The notes below the pieces were generated by a model. That model worked only from the letters and a program-made list of their open reading frames with translations, did no database searches and was not told where the DNA came from. The translations under genes and the position numbers were made by a program. Of a DNA stretch of 64,000 bases, positions 10,919 to 22,402 are shown in pieces (positions within the stretch are counted from its first letter, which is position 1; each line of letters starts with the position of its first letter). Origin of the DNA: Buxus sempervirens (taxonomy: Eukaryota > Streptophyta > Magnoliopsida > Buxales > Buxaceae); contig OX387184.1 in assembly GCA_947561395.2 (NCBI GenBank), positions 8,370,001 through 8,434,000 on the forward strand. The letters run 5' to 3'.

Positions 10919-11814
10919 TTTCTCGTATGTGAAAGGATTCCCATTGGCTGCTGGATGCCCAGCAGTGCTGGGCACCCAGCAGGTGATGTGAATCCTGATA
11001 GGAGTAAAAGTCAATATAAAGGGTTTGCATCATCTGCTGGGTGCCCAGCTGATGTCTGCTGGGTGCCCAGCTCAACTGGGCACCCAGTCTCCTATGGTAG
11101 CGCGCCACGTTAGGTGCAGTCCCTGACGCCAGCCACGTTAGGGACAAACGCTTTGAGGGGGACGACGTTAACGCCACCCCTTTAAGTCTTGACTCCTTGC
11201 AAATTGTGAAACAAATGATTTTAGTGCATACAATTTGCCACTTATTGCACTGGATTCGTTTATTTCTTTTGCAAATTTGACATGCTTCAGATGTATACCA
11301 GCATACAATACTTCGCCAAAATCAAGAGTAAGTGAGCGGATTGCCAAGGCTGATGTCATTCAAGCATCCTTAAACATGAAACTCATATGTATCAGAAACT
11401 CATTCAAACGCTTTTGGGTTGCAGAAGCAAACGAAGAGACATGAGAGGAAGGACAAAGGGGAGGGGAATATAAGCTACGAAATATGGGTTTGTCAGTCTC
11501 GAGGCGTAGACCTCAGCAGTCGAAGCGATTGCCGAAACATAAATAAAAAAAACTATTTTTTTCTTTTTTTTACCCAGTACTGTTGGGCATCCAGCATCCA
11601 ATGGGAATGTGGCACGTCAGGGCCACATCAGCGGCAGTCCTAACACAAGCCACATTATTTTTAATGTGGCCCTGACGTGCCACATTCCCATTGGATGCTG
11701 GATGCCCAGCAGATGATGTGAATCCGGCTGGAGTCAGGGACTGCAACTAACGTGGATCACTGCTATAGGATACTGGGTGCTCAACCGTGCTGGGCACCAG
11801 CAGATGATGTAAAT
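10919..11814. mobile_element. Foldback-like insertion rich in CTGGGCACCCAG palindromes
   Basis: Block II runs straight from GGATTGATGTGG to AACGGAGAAATATG (about 35,970-36,005), whereas block I has about 0.9 kb here. The insert holds several CTGCTGGGTGCCCAG-type palindromes at both ends and one long hairpin at 11,580-11,712. No coding domain is recognisable. Boundaries are accurate to a few bases; no clear target duplication was found. Confidence 0.65.
11580..11712. repeat. Long near-perfect hairpin
   Basis: Arms of roughly 50 bp: GGCATCCAGCATCCAATGGG from 11,586 pairs with its complement ending at 11,706, around a loop of about 35 bp. It would form a strong stem in DNA or RNA. Confidence 0.85.
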
Positions 11815-12119
11815 CCAACGAGGAAATATGAAAACCGATGGGATGAGAAATCTAAACCACACTCGTAATGTGGGAGGCTTTGTATATTAATTTATATAAT
11901 TCTATTAACTTTACGTAATTAATGACAGTCAAATTAACTTTGAATTCAAATGAATAACAAACTTCATTACCAAAAAAAAAAAAAAATGAATAACAAACAA
12001 ACAGCTAAACTTTAAATCTTATTTGCTAACACGAGAAATTCAAAAAGTATTCTTCAGCTCCATTAGGCTTCTCCCACTTTAGGACAGATATTGCTGTAAA
12101 GAAATATTAAAATTGAAGA

Positions 12120-13555
12120 GATTCAATTGTATTAGGATTATATACCTGTTCTTGTAGTTGATCACTGTAATCTTCTGTTCGTGATATATATAGTGAAAAC
12201 GGCGGCCATGGACGTAGCCATATTCTCAGGTGAATCACGTAAAAATCTGTATGTTCTGTTTTGATTCTTTTTCATTTTCTTTGCTCCTAGCTATCTATAA
12301 GAATCAGTGTGATTCCCATCATTAATTTCATGGTATCATCCATGACACGCAGGGATGTAAGCCCCGTGGCAAATGGGCCCAAACACAATCAAAGTCACTA
12401 GTACCAAAGTAATACTAGGTTCCACATACTTGGCAATAGTGTTGGTTGGGCTAGGTTTTAATTAGTTCGTGCGTAGCCCAATCTAAAATTAGCTGGCCCA
12501 AACTCATCTCGGCCTGCCCTAGACCCATACTCATTAAGCCTAAACCCAATCGTAAAACTATTTTTTGAGTTTGGGTTGGGTTCATGCTAGCCCAAATTAA
12601 ATGTACACCTAAAATAATTGCATACCCAATCCTTTTATGATAAAGTAAAATTATAATTTATGAACTAAAATATTAGCTAAGATGCAACAATGGTAGAAAA
12701 TCATTCGATACATGAAATCTAAAAAAATATAATATAAGTCACCCCAAAGATCACAATAGATGAGGTATTTTTCTTGAAATCATTCACTTCATATTAATAT
12801 TTGTCTTTTCTGTGTAAAAGTGAGGATATTATATTTAATTAATTAACTCTGCCATTCCTAGAGTAAGTTGTAAACTATCCCCACATGATTCCACTTCAAC
12901 ATGGTAGATAACATCTCTTGAAGGTTCTACAAGTCTAACATAGAAAAAGCATCAGCGTTGCAATTTTTATTATGGTATGTCTTATAAATAACTTCCAATC
13001 CTTTGAAATAAGACTGAAAATGTCTATGGAAAGAGCTATATTTCGACGTAGCTCATGGGTTAATTTACCCCCCTTTTTTTTTTGCCATTTCTATTATGAT
13101 GATAGAGATGCTTGTATCCTTGGCATTATTCAATTATGTGCCTATCCCTAACTGCATATAGTTCAACTCATGAGCACATTTATAGATTGTCAAAAGCAAT
13201 TACTCCCATTTGCATAATTCTTTAGAAAAAGAAAAATTGAGAAAAATGAAACATTCATACTGTTATACATATATTCGTAGAATCAACAAAATCAATTGTT
13301 GGGGTTTGTGGAGTTTAATAATACTGGACACTCAGCCACAGCTCTCGCGAGTCGAGCTATATTAAGGTTATATCCTTGTTCTTATAGTTGATCATTATAA
13401 TCTTCTGTTTGTAATATAATAGAGCGAGTGGCCGTGGATGTAGCCCTATTATGGGGTGAACCACATAAAAATCTGTATGTTCTGTTTTGATTCTTCTTCG
13501 TTTTCTTTGTTCTTAGTGATCTATAGGATCAGTTGGATTCCCATCATCAATGTAT
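12120..13555 (+). mobile_element. Non-coding LTR element remnant, TRIM-like (block I copy)
   Basis: Two related stretches (about 12,120-12,335 and 13,298-13,555) share GTTGATCA, GGACGTAGCC-like and TCTGTTTTGATTC segments typical of the 3' part of copia-type LTRs. TGGTATCAT follows the first, resembling a Met-tRNA primer site; TGTTGGGGTTTG starts the second. The interior is about 1 kb without coding capacity. It is a broken fossil, older than the block duplication because 37,265-38,445 matches it. Confidence 0.55.
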
Positions 13556-13654
13556 AAAATATTAGGCATATTTTGGCAATCTATGCACAAATAGAGGCAA
13601 CCCATCATGTACTTGAGTTTTAAGTCCTTACTTGGGTCTCACTTTGCTCTCAAG

Positions 13655-14105
13655 TAGAGCTGGCAACGGGTTGGGTTGGGTCAGGTTCGGTCGGGTCATA
13701 ATCAAGTTGGGGTTAAACGGGTTGGGTTCGGGTTGGACTAAATTAAGGCAGGTCGGAAAACCCCCAACCCGCCAATAAACGGGTTCAACTAGCCAACCCG
13801 TTTATTATTATTATTTTCAAAAAATATGATTAAAATGGGGTTGGGGGGTTAATTGGATCGGGTTGTACCGGGTTCGGGTCGGGGTTGAGGGTTAATCGAG
13901 TCAGAACGAGACACTTTGTCACATTTTTCCTTTAATCGGGTTACCCGTCGGGTTGGCGGGTTATAATCGGGTTGACCTGATTACTTGAGGGTTGGGAAAA
14001 CCCCAACTCGCACCTAACCCAATTAATAAACGGGTCAACCCAACCTGTTTATAATCGGGTTAAACGGGTTGACCCATCGGATCGGGTCACATTTTGCCGG
14101 CTCTA
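13655..14105. mobile_element. hAT-type MITE with GGGTTG-rich interior
   Basis: Ends TAGAGCTGGCAA and TTTTGCCGGCTCTA are inverted repeats, flanked by a perfect 8-bp duplication CTCTCAAG (13,647-13,654 and 14,106-14,113). Eight bases is the hAT signature. The interior is built of short inverted CGGGTTGACCC-like repeats. It is absent from block II. Confidence 0.88.
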
Positions 14106-14415
14106 CTCTCAAGTATAAGCGAGATTACCGCAGTGAAAAAAAAGAAAAAGAAAAAAATTACGACAGCGGTAAAGCAGTTGTTAAGACTTCAAAATCGATC
14201 ACCACATATTGGGCTAAAATTAAGACTAGATAAAACCGGAAGGTAAACTAAAATCTTACATGGGTTCCAAATTCAACTAAAATAAGAAAAATTAAGACTA
14301 GATAAAATCTTACATCTTATTTGGGTTGGGTGGGGTTGGGCAATGCTTACAACTCTATTTCACATTATTACGTGTCATAGACCGTAGGGGTAAAAGTCAA
14401 TTAAATAATTAAAGC

Positions 14416-14483
14416 TATTATCACAGGCTAATCGCCGGACGAACGAAGGTACTGAATATGGCAGCCGAAGAAATGGTTGCCAC
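14416..14483 (-). pseudogene. PPR gene 5' fragment (ahead of BSP2)
   Basis: Matches the first 20-odd codons of the PPR gene at 30,119-32,938 plus its upstream sequence (CGGAAACAGGTTAA, then the GATGACCA block). The start codon position reads GTG, and the match stops abruptly after the CCTGTGATAA segment. It marks the edge of the duplicated unit. Confidence 0.82.
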
Positions 14484-14878
14484 GGTGGAAAATAAGCGGA
14501 AACAGGTTAATTAGGCTTGAAGTTATTTACAGTAATTCATGAAAAAGATGACCAGATATGACCCAAATAGTATGATCGGCTCGTCTCGCTACAAATGATA
14601 AACATGATAAAAAATTGTAACGGTAACAAAGGCCAAGCTCCAATGTGAACGTGTGCTTTACTATCTTCCATTTGCTTTAAAAGTTTTCTCGTGTGTTTGG
14701 TTTAACCGGCTATCCGTTTGGTTTAACCGGCTATCCGTTTGACCCGGCCCTCCACGTTTCTGTATTGAAAGAGGATTTTGTTGCGGATTCAGTCCATCGA
14801 CAATTGAGACCGTAAATGGGCTCAACTTTACCCTAATCGCTGCTTGCAGCCTGGAAATAGGCAAGCAGTCCTATCTTT

Positions 14879-15837
14879 GGTACAGTTTGGTAATGCTTTT
14901 CAGAAGTGTTTTTTTGTCTTTGAAAGCAAAAGTGTTGTTTGGTTATGTATATATGAAGCAATTTATAAGCAAAAAAGCAATGAAATTGTTTTTCAAGAGA
15001 AGCATAGAAATGTTGCTTCTCACTTTAACCATAAATTTACTTTCTTGCTTCTAAAACCCTCGACACAAAACTAGACCTGGAAAAAATCGACCCAACCTGT
15101 CTGAATCCAACAAGAATAAATGTGTTTGGGTTGACCCGTGTAATTGTTGGGTCGGTTTCGGGATTTAGTAACTAGTTCGTATTCGGGTCAACTTGAATCT
15201 AGCCAAATAATGATCCGTTTAACTCGATAATGATCCATTTGACCCGTTAACCCGATAATGACCCGCTGAACTCGATAATGATCCGTTTAACCTGATAATG
15301 ACCCATTTAACATGATAATGGCCCATTTAACCTTATAATGACTCGTTTAACCTGATAATGACTCGCTTAATCCAATAATGATCCGTTTACCTGATAATGA
15401 CCCATTTAACTCGATAATGGCCCGTTTAACCTGATAATGACCCGTTTAACCCTAAATTGTATCACTAATTCATGTTATTTTTTATTGGGTTGAACCCGAT
15501 TATTGGCGAGTTGAGTTTGGTTTTGGGTTTTCCCAACCAACCAATAAATGGATTTAACTTGAACCGACCCCCCGATTATTGCTCAACCCGTTAGAATATA
15601 CGTCAAGTATATTTTAATTAGAATGCATCAACTATTTACAATAGTTTTATATGATAGCATAAAAGCAATTAAAATGCTACTGTAATTACCAAACATGCTT
15701 TTTTGCTTCTTAGCAACAAAGCAAAAATTTACCAAACAGCTTTGCTTTAACAAAAGATCTTTTGAAAAGCAGAAAAGTAATTTTTTGTTTTCTTTCTTTT
15801 AAAAGCAAGAAAGCAAAAGCGTTACCAAACGTAACCT
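14879..15837. mobile_element. hAT-like non-autonomous insertion in block I
   Basis: Inverted ends GGTACAGTTTGGTAATGC and the complement of GCGTTACCAAACGTAACC, flanked by CTATCTTT and TTATCTTT (7 of 8 match). Block II at about 39,365 has only TCCTGTCTTTTCTC, the empty site. It contains a GGGT/ACCC-rich stretch starting TAGACCTGG (15,072) that may itself be a nested element. Confidence 0.75.
15205..15450. repeat. 20-bp minisatellite, about 12 copies
   Basis: Repeats of the form GATAATGACCCGTTTAACCT with point variation, inside the hAT-like insertion. Confidence 0.8.
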
Positions 15838-16736
15838 TTATCTTTTCTCTCTTTTGCATCGAAAAATGAAAAAGTGAACTTTCAATTTTTCAGGGACTGC
15901 TGCAGCGATTGGGGTACAGTTAAGCCTATTTACGGACGGGCTCCACTTTAGATGAACTGAATCGACAACAAAACCCAATCTTGAATGGCTTTCTACTTCA
16001 TTTCTTATTTTAGTATCCACAAGAAAGGAGCACAGGCTAGAGCAATCAGAAATTTGTTAGGGAAGCCTATAGTCAGCATGACCAGTTTGTAAAATCTAAT
16101 AAAGTCTTCAAGAATTGTGGGTCAATTTGCATTGGGCACTGGGCAGACATTTTAGACCAGAACAATCTTTGACTCTTTGTCATATTCAGGGCATACTAAT
16201 TTGGCACGGCTTCTAAAAGGGAACCGCTTCTTGTGTCTTCTTATAAAGCTCTTCATGGAACTGCTTCTAACATGAAGACTGTGTTTGGTAATGAAAGTAC
16301 TTTTAATTACACTAAGTTAACTTGTTTTGTGTCGATGTTAAGAAGCACAATCCTACCATTAGAGACACGGCAAGACCTGCATGCATTTGAGGTTCCGCCA
16401 AGAACATGGTTGCTCAGGTCTTTCTTTCGTGCTTCCACGCGAAAACAGGCACGCATTTTGGCCAGATTCAGTTCTGAATTCCAACAAACTAGTCATAAGT
16501 ATCCCGTTAACTAGTATCTGGCAGCACTTCTACCTTTCGGCTAGCCTTATAATTTCATCCGAAGAACAGTAAATTAGAAGGTAAAATGGATAACTACTAC
16601 AAGAGAAGATTAAAGATGTTTAATTTCCCACGAAAAACTTTCATGTTATAGTAAGAGAGAGATCGTTCACTCGATCTCGTTCTTTATTCTCGTTAAATAA
16701 TACATAAAGCTGGAAATAATTAAGTGATCAATCACT

Positions 16737-17423
16737 TTAATTTCTGTTTGCAGCTTTGTAATCGCTCCAGAGTTGATCCACAGTCTTCCCCAGCAATTCC
16801 ACGAAGAAGTTGGGACTGTAACCGGTCCTCATCTTCTGGTTGAGATCCGCCACAAACCCATTTCGGATACTGTTACAGTAGTCCAAGAACCGAGCGGTGA
16901 CGTCGTAACCCTTGTCCCACCTATCACCCTGCCCAGGTTTCACCCAGTGTGAAGGGATGAACCCGGCCTTCAACCTCACATAGTCTGCAATCCCTTCTAT
17001 TAGTCCTCCGGGAGCCTGCCCGTTCCCGTCCCACTGCCACACGTGTACCATCTCATGGTACAGGACGCCTGTGATCTCCGTCTTCACGTCGCCTGAATAT
17101 CCAGCAATGTAGTTGGCGCTAACATGGATTTCATTGTTGCTAGCGAATGCCACTCCACCGATAGACTCGATGATCAAGCTCACTTGAGAAACACTCTTTC
17201 GATCTGCTTCGTTGGTCTGCGCGAAGGTTGTCCATATGAAATCAGTGGCGGCAACCAGCGTCTGCCTGCTGTACTCAACACCAATCTCGGCGATGAATCG
17301 GTTACCTCCCGGTGTTCCAGATGCTTTGTTAGTTACATCATATTCTACAGCGTGTGACCCTTGCAAGGCTGCAAGGAACATCAAAGACGATACGAAAAAA
17401 ATGGGGAATATCAGGTGAGCCAT
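16737..17423 (-). CDS. BSP2: PR-17/basic secretory protein family
   Basis: 228 residues. I chose the ATG at 17,423 because MAHLIFPIFFVSSLMFLAAL is the signal peptide shared by the family; a longer in-frame upstream Met would lie in the promoter. HEMVH is at residues 123-127, with WQWDGNGQ instead of WQWNGNGQ, then GLIEGIADYVRLKAGF and the family C-terminus ending SDYKAANRN. It differs from BSP4 by about seven residues, so the two are recent copies. Predicted secreted zinc metallopeptidase of the defence-associated PR-17 family, substrate unknown. A TATA box lies at 17,482-17,494 and a G-box at 17,528-17,535. It is the second gene of block I, preceded by the PPR fragment. Confidence 0.95.
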   Translation of the reverse strand: MAHLIFPIFFVSSLMFLAALQGSHAVEYDVTNKASGTPGGNRFIAEIGVEYSRQTLVAATDFIWTTFAQTNEADRKSVSQVSLIIESIGGVAFASNNEIHVSANYIAGYSGDVKTEITGVLYHEMVHVWQWDGNGQAPGGLIEGIADYVRLKAGFIPSHWVKPGQGDRWDKGYDVTARFLDYCNSIRNGFVADLNQKMRTGYSPNFFVELLGKTVDQLWSDYKAANRN

Positions 17424-17481
17424 TTCTGCCTTCCTTTTAGTTTCTTGGCCCTTAGATAGATAGCATTGAAGAGAGGAGGTG

Positions 17482-17535
17482 CTGTATATATAGAGATGGA
17501 TACAGAGGCGCCGTAAGCATTGACACGCCACGTGG
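17482..17535 (-). promoter_or_regulatory. BSP2 promoter: TATA box and G-box
   Basis: TCTATATATACAG (minus) is about 60-70 bp before the ATG. CCACGTGG at 17,528-17,535 is a perfect G-box. The W-box segment present in BSP4 is missing. Confidence 0.62.
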
Positions 17536-17653
17536 CTGCGTAACTTGTGTGTGAAAACAAAGATTGCTTCAAGGAAATATTACTTAAAATTGAATAGAAT
17601 CAAAACTTGAAAGAAACATTCAAGAAGACCGGTTTTACAACCCAAAATCATAT

Positions 17654-18103
17654 GGCGAAAATTATGAAAAAAGGTCACTTTTCATTGGTATTTATAAAAA
17701 CATGCCGGTAAAATCTTAAATTACAGAAAAGGATCACTTGTTATCCATATTTATAAAAATATCCGTCGAAATTAAATTAATAGGATCACTTTCAAAGATA
17801 ATTAAATTTAAGTATCATTTTTTTGAGACACAAACTCATTATACATCGGACTCAGGCTTATTATATATGATACGAGCTCATCTTACATGAGACACGAGTG
17901 TATTCTACGTGTGATCCGAGCGCATCATGTGGACTCAAACATGGTTTGTCTATAATAAAATGATATTATTTTTTAATTATTTTTGAGAAGTGACCCTTCA
18001 AGTTAATTATTTTTAAAAAATAATCATTTTATACTATCCCACTAAATCTTAGTGACATGTTTTTATAAATATCTACGAAAAATGAACTTTTTCATATTTT
18101 CCC
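17654..18103. mobile_element. Mutator-type MITE, 450 bp
   Basis: Inverted ends resemble GGCGAAAATTATGAAAA and TTTTTCATATTTTCCC. A perfect 9-bp duplication AAATCATAT lies at 17,645-17,653 and 18,104-18,112. The paralogous empty site in block II (about 42,430) has a single AAATCATAT. Nine bases is the Mutator signature. Confidence 0.9.
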
Positions 18104-18262
18104 AAATCATATCCTAAGCAACCGTCTAGCATTAATAAGGAGGAAAACCACGTCGTCATCGATCTTTCTCAAAGAAATTTTCGAAACAAAAAGGAAAAAC
18201 AACGAAATAGGGAGCCCAGACTTAGGACCCACACGTTGGACTTTTTGGCCAACACCGGTCAA

Positions 18263-18482
18263 TCTACTGCTATAGTAAAGTTATTATTATACAATCAACA
18301 CCCTGTTTTCTCTGTGGCATTTAATACCGAAAAAACATCAACTTTTTTTTAATCAAATTAACTCCTAAACTCATTTGTTAATGTTATGTGTTTCAATAAC
18401 TAACTGACTAACATTTTAATATCCAAAACGATCTCAATTCTTTTTTAAATTTGTTACACGCTCTGCACGTGCATTCCCCTAG
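18263..18482 (+). mobile_element. Small non-autonomous Helitron
   Basis: Starts TCTACTGCTATAGTAAAG after an A and ends CTAG before a T, with a GCACGTGC palindrome about 12 bp before the end. These are the Helitron terminal rules. It resembles 46,776-46,972 in length and ends. Confidence 0.7.
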
Positions 18483-20828
18483 TACCTCTAAATTCAAATA
18501 TCCTATATCGTAACCCGGACGCTTTCTTATGACTACTAAACTTCGGGTCGCCTTGTCCAAATCTGATGAGGTTTGGCTTGAAATCTTGTATATGTGGATG
18601 TGATCTTTTGACAGTTAAAGATTAAATATAAAATAAGAAAGGTTCAACAACATGGCATTTATGCACCTTTTCCATAAAAGTCTCTTGTGTTGAGACCAAT
18701 ACACAGGAGGCAACTCACCACTGAGCGGGGGTGTGGCTCGAGGAGCCTCGTAGATTGCGTGCTGTTACCCCCTTCACATCAAGGACAGTGCAGAGGTTAA
18801 TGGTGATGCCTTTCTCGTCTCTTTGTCCTCCACACTCCTTCCTCTCATCACTGCTCAAGTAATCTGTGCTCTCCATCTGATATCAGGCCTTTGATTTCTT
18901 TGCTAGTAATCTCTTCTTCGCACTTCTCTTCTCGTGTTCTGCTCACCCTCTTCACGTTCTCCTTGGGATCTCTCGCTAATAGCTTCTTGAGACATTTGAA
19001 CCGACCTAATTTCCATATTTATCAAATTCTACATGCAATTTCAAGGGATACAAAGCATACTAGAACTTAAATTATCCTTGTGTTGGAAATATCCTTGCGC
19101 TGGAAACTGCACCTCAAGTTTGTGATTTAATAGGACCCAATTGACAATATCCTTGTGCAGGAAAGATCTAACATGTTAAATTATTGCATAAGCATCAAAC
19201 TATGAATCACAACAGTAGAAAAATTATGAGAATACTTGTGGGTTATTGGCAAAATCTCCATATTTCAAAAGATAGAACCACACTTGTTGTATTGGGATTC
19301 TGGATTGGAAAAGGATTTCAGGTGCAGCTTCAAGTAAGGAATCTATTAGATGATGATTGGGACAATACCATGAAGCTTTACATGGAAGCCGAAGGTACCC
19401 AATTTTATTGGCTAGAAATGGGCGCAAATGGGAATAAACGATTAAGCCTAAAATGAATAAGCTTAGAAATGGACTACTAACTTTATATCATTTAGTCCCC
19501 TGCAGAACCTACTCTTGTGTGACTCCATTTCTAAGCTTCAGAGGAAGGTAAAATGAATAAGCAAAAACGAACAAGAATGAAATAAGGATCTTCTTGTAGC
19601 AATGGAGATTTCTTCTACTAAAAACAAACACATGAATCAAGAAAAATAAAACAGAAACGAACAAGATGATGAAACAATCAAAAAATCCAAAGCCCATTTC
19701 CAATTTCCAAACGAGCAACACATTATTAGTTTCTTATACACCTTCTGCTAAAAGCCAACAGAAACGAGAAGAAACAAGCATATGAAAAAATGATAAAAAG
19801 CCATTTCCAATTTCCCAACGAGAAATGCAGAACAAAAGAAAGGGAATATGAAAAGCCCAAAAGGTAAGGTGGGTTTTAATTTCCATATAAAAAAGCATAT
19901 GAAACAAGAAGAAAATAGCAGCAAGAACAGATGGAAGATGAGGAAAATTGAAGAACTCGCACTTGGGTGAAGCAAGAATGAAATAGGGATCTGCTTGAAA
20001 CCGTTCTTTGGTTGTAGCGATCGAGATCTCTTCTGCTAAAAGCCAACACAGGAATGTGGTTTAATGGTGCGGTTGGAGGAAGGAAATAGCAGCCGCAACT
20101 CCAAAAACTGTAGCAACCACCGTCGAAGACCTCAAAATGGAGAAAAACACCAGCAACCGCCGATCACTAGGGCTGGAAACAGTAGTCGCAAGTAACAAAA
20201 CAAGATCGAAGATTAGGGTTTTTAGCATTTTGCAAAGGGAATGCGTTGAAGAAAGAGCGGAGAGATAAGAAATTATGGTTTTTTTTTTTTTTTTGTGTAG
20301 TTCTCTTCAATCGTGGAGAAAGAACGAAGAGAGGTTTTTAAGAGAGGGACATTTCGGCCAGTTGAAAAAAAACCAAACGATGTTTGTGTACAAATTAAGT
20401 AACTGTAGGGGTGTAGGCGACGCTTTTCGAAACCACTGGGTAGTAAGTGATCATTTTTAAACCACAGGATGTTCGTGACGCTTTCCCGAGGGTGTCTGTG
20501 ATGCTTTCCCAAACCTGACGGGGGTGTATGTATAAATTTCCCTTCTTTTTTTAAAACATATCATGCGTTTTCTCAAAAGGAAAAGAGGTTCAGACTTTTT
20601 CTTCCTTCTTTAATTTAAAATATTTAAAGATAAGTTCATATTCCTGAAGATTCTTTTTAAAAAACATATCGCGTGTTTTCTCAGACTTAAAAGGATGTGA
20701 CAGAAACGTCCTATTCGCTCTCACTTCTTAAATATTTATAAAAAGATTCATGCACTTGAACTTTAAATATTATATTAATTTTATTTAAATAACAATTATA
20801 TCTTCCTTTTCCGGGTCTCTTTTCTCAC
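18483..20828. other. Gene-free stretch with a possible Mutator-type terminus
   Basis: No coding region recognised. 20,450-20,542 (GACGGGGGTGTATG then TAAATTTCCC) looks like one terminus of a Mutator-type element; the partner end was not found. 19,550-20,030 has internally repeated AAGAATGAAATA and TCTTCTGCTAAAAGCCAAC segments. Confidence 0.4.
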
Positions 20829-21335
20829 ACCAAAAAATCAAATCTCATAGAAAGTTACGTATTATTTACTCTTCTTCCTTTAATATTTATAAAGTTCACG
20901 TACCTGAACTTAAACATAATATTGATTTTATTTAAATAACAATCGTATCTTTCTTTTCCGAACAGATCTACCTCCTTTTTCTCTCTTGTTACCTCTTTGT
21001 ATTTTTTTTCTTTTACCAAACGAAGGGGGCTGACGTCCCCTTCCCTTCTCTCTCTTCCCAAAACAAAAGGAGACACCAAAAAAACAGATCTTATAGAAAG
21101 TTACGTATTATTCACTCTTCTTCCTTGAATATTTATAAGACAGTTCACCGTACCTGAACCTTAAACATAATATTGATTTTATTTAAATAACAATCGTATC
21201 TTTCTTTTTCCAAACAGATCTACCTCCTTTCTCTCTTGTTCCCTCTTTGTATTTTTTTTCTTTTACCTGGCGAAGGGGGCTGATGTCCCCTTCCCTTCTC
21301 TCTCTCTCTATTTTCTCTCTTCCCAAAACAAAAGG
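20829..21335. repeat. Tandem repeat, about 246-bp period
   Basis: Two close copies begin at 20,829 and about 21,075, each running from ACCAAAAAA..CA(A/G)ATCT to CCCAAAACAAAAGGAGA. A more diverged partial copy lies at about 20,590-20,828. Confidence 0.82.
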
Positions 21336-21479
21336 AGAATGACGTTTCTACAATCTCCCACTTTTTACCAAAGTCAAGGAAAGATACAGTAGGGATGCAT
21401 GTATAAGAGAAGCCCCAGTAGGAGATGAATTAAGGAATATAGCTTGAAATTTGGTAATATAAGTTGGAGACTTAGTCTG

Positions 21480-21800
21480 CGCTACAAAAAAATCTCTTTT
21501 TATAACAGCACTTCAAAAGTGCCCTTATAATATGAGAAAATGCTGCTATAACATATAACGGCATTTTGACAAAATGCCGTTTCAAGTGGTGTTGTATTAT
21601 GTTATAACGACACTTTGGAACATGCCGCTATAAAGTGACTTTTTGTGGCATTTAAAAATGCCGTTATAATATATGTAAGCTATTACAACAGTTTTTTAAA
21701 GTGTCGTTATAAAATTACCATCACTTAAAGACTTTTAGCGACGGTCACCAAGTATCGCTAAAAGTATATTAATTTAAAAAAATTTTAATAATATACTCCA
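21480..21800. mobile_element. CACTA-like terminal fragment
   Basis: CGCTACAAAAAAATC resembles the CACTACAAAAAAA end of CACTA elements. It is followed by repeated inverted motifs such as AAATGCCGTTATAA and TTTTAGCGACGG, as in CACTA subterminal regions. The other end was not found; the 2.8-kb LTR starts just to the right. Confidence 0.45.
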
Positions 21801-21810
21801 CCGCCCCCCG

Positions 21811-21823
21811 CCCCCCCCCCCCC
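21811..21823. repeat. Poly-C run
   Basis: 13 consecutive C beside the LTR start; together with the poly-G at 22,261 it is a likely length-uncertain spot. Confidence 0.9.
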
Positions 21824-22260
21824 AATGTAGACACCCCAAAATTGCACGATTTTTGATAAATCTTGAATGAGAGAAATATTTTATTGGAATTTTCAATTAT
21901 TTGCATTGGGTTTGAAATACTTAACCCATTTGAATCCAAAGTCGTAAAGGAAAAGGCCCAAATTCTATCTTTTGTGCAAAGTCAAACTTTTTCCGGTTGA
22001 ATTTTGTTGACTTTTGACCCCAGAAAATGAAATATTTTTTAAAGCAAGATTTCAAGATAATTTTTCCCGGTAATCAGGTTTTTAGCAATGTTATTGTATA
22101 AATGAATTTTTTGAGATTTTAAATCTTGACGAATACCTTGGTTTTAACATATTGAACCTTTTTTCCAGACCTGAAAAATCGAAATTTTGCCTAGAACTGG
22201 AAAGTTGACTTTTTATTCACTTGGAATTTGGGTCTGAAACTATTTTTAATGGATTCAAAT

Positions 22261-22275
22261 GGGGGGGGGGGGGGG
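22261..22275. repeat. Poly-G run
   Basis: 15 consecutive G inside the LTR, directly before a hairpin. Confidence 0.9.
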
Positions 22276-22281
22276 TGTTTG

Positions 22282-22363
22282 CTTATTTACATGTAATATC
22301 TTAAGTAAATGGAGATTAAAAAATACGAGGACATTTACTTAAACGATATTACATGTAAATAAG
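22282..22363. repeat. Hairpin with 30-bp arms inside the LTR
   Basis: CTTATTTACATGTAATATC at 22,282 pairs with GATATTACATGTAAATAAG ending at 22,363. The arms match except for a 2-bp indel, with a loop of about 20 bp. Confidence 0.88.
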
Positions 22364-22402
22364 TATTGCCTGTGTTAAAATTTGAAAAAAAGGTTTTTTT
22401 CC

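Larger units (their letters stand above)
8680..18170. repeat. Duplication block I (two-BSP-gene block)
   Basis: Colinear with 33,010-42,490 (block II) over its whole length apart from insertions and deletions. Shared landmarks in order: sequence upstream of the PPR gene, LINE 3' end, first BSP gene, TRIM-like LTR remnant, PPR 5' fragment, second BSP gene, and the segment that in block II precedes BSP5. The left edge is cut by LTR sequence. Confidence 0.85.

Noticed and set aside
17424-17531. Upstream in-frame Met extending BSP2 (likewise BSP3 and BSP4)
   Set aside because: The extension runs through the TATA box and is not conserved; the family signal peptide starts at the inner Met.
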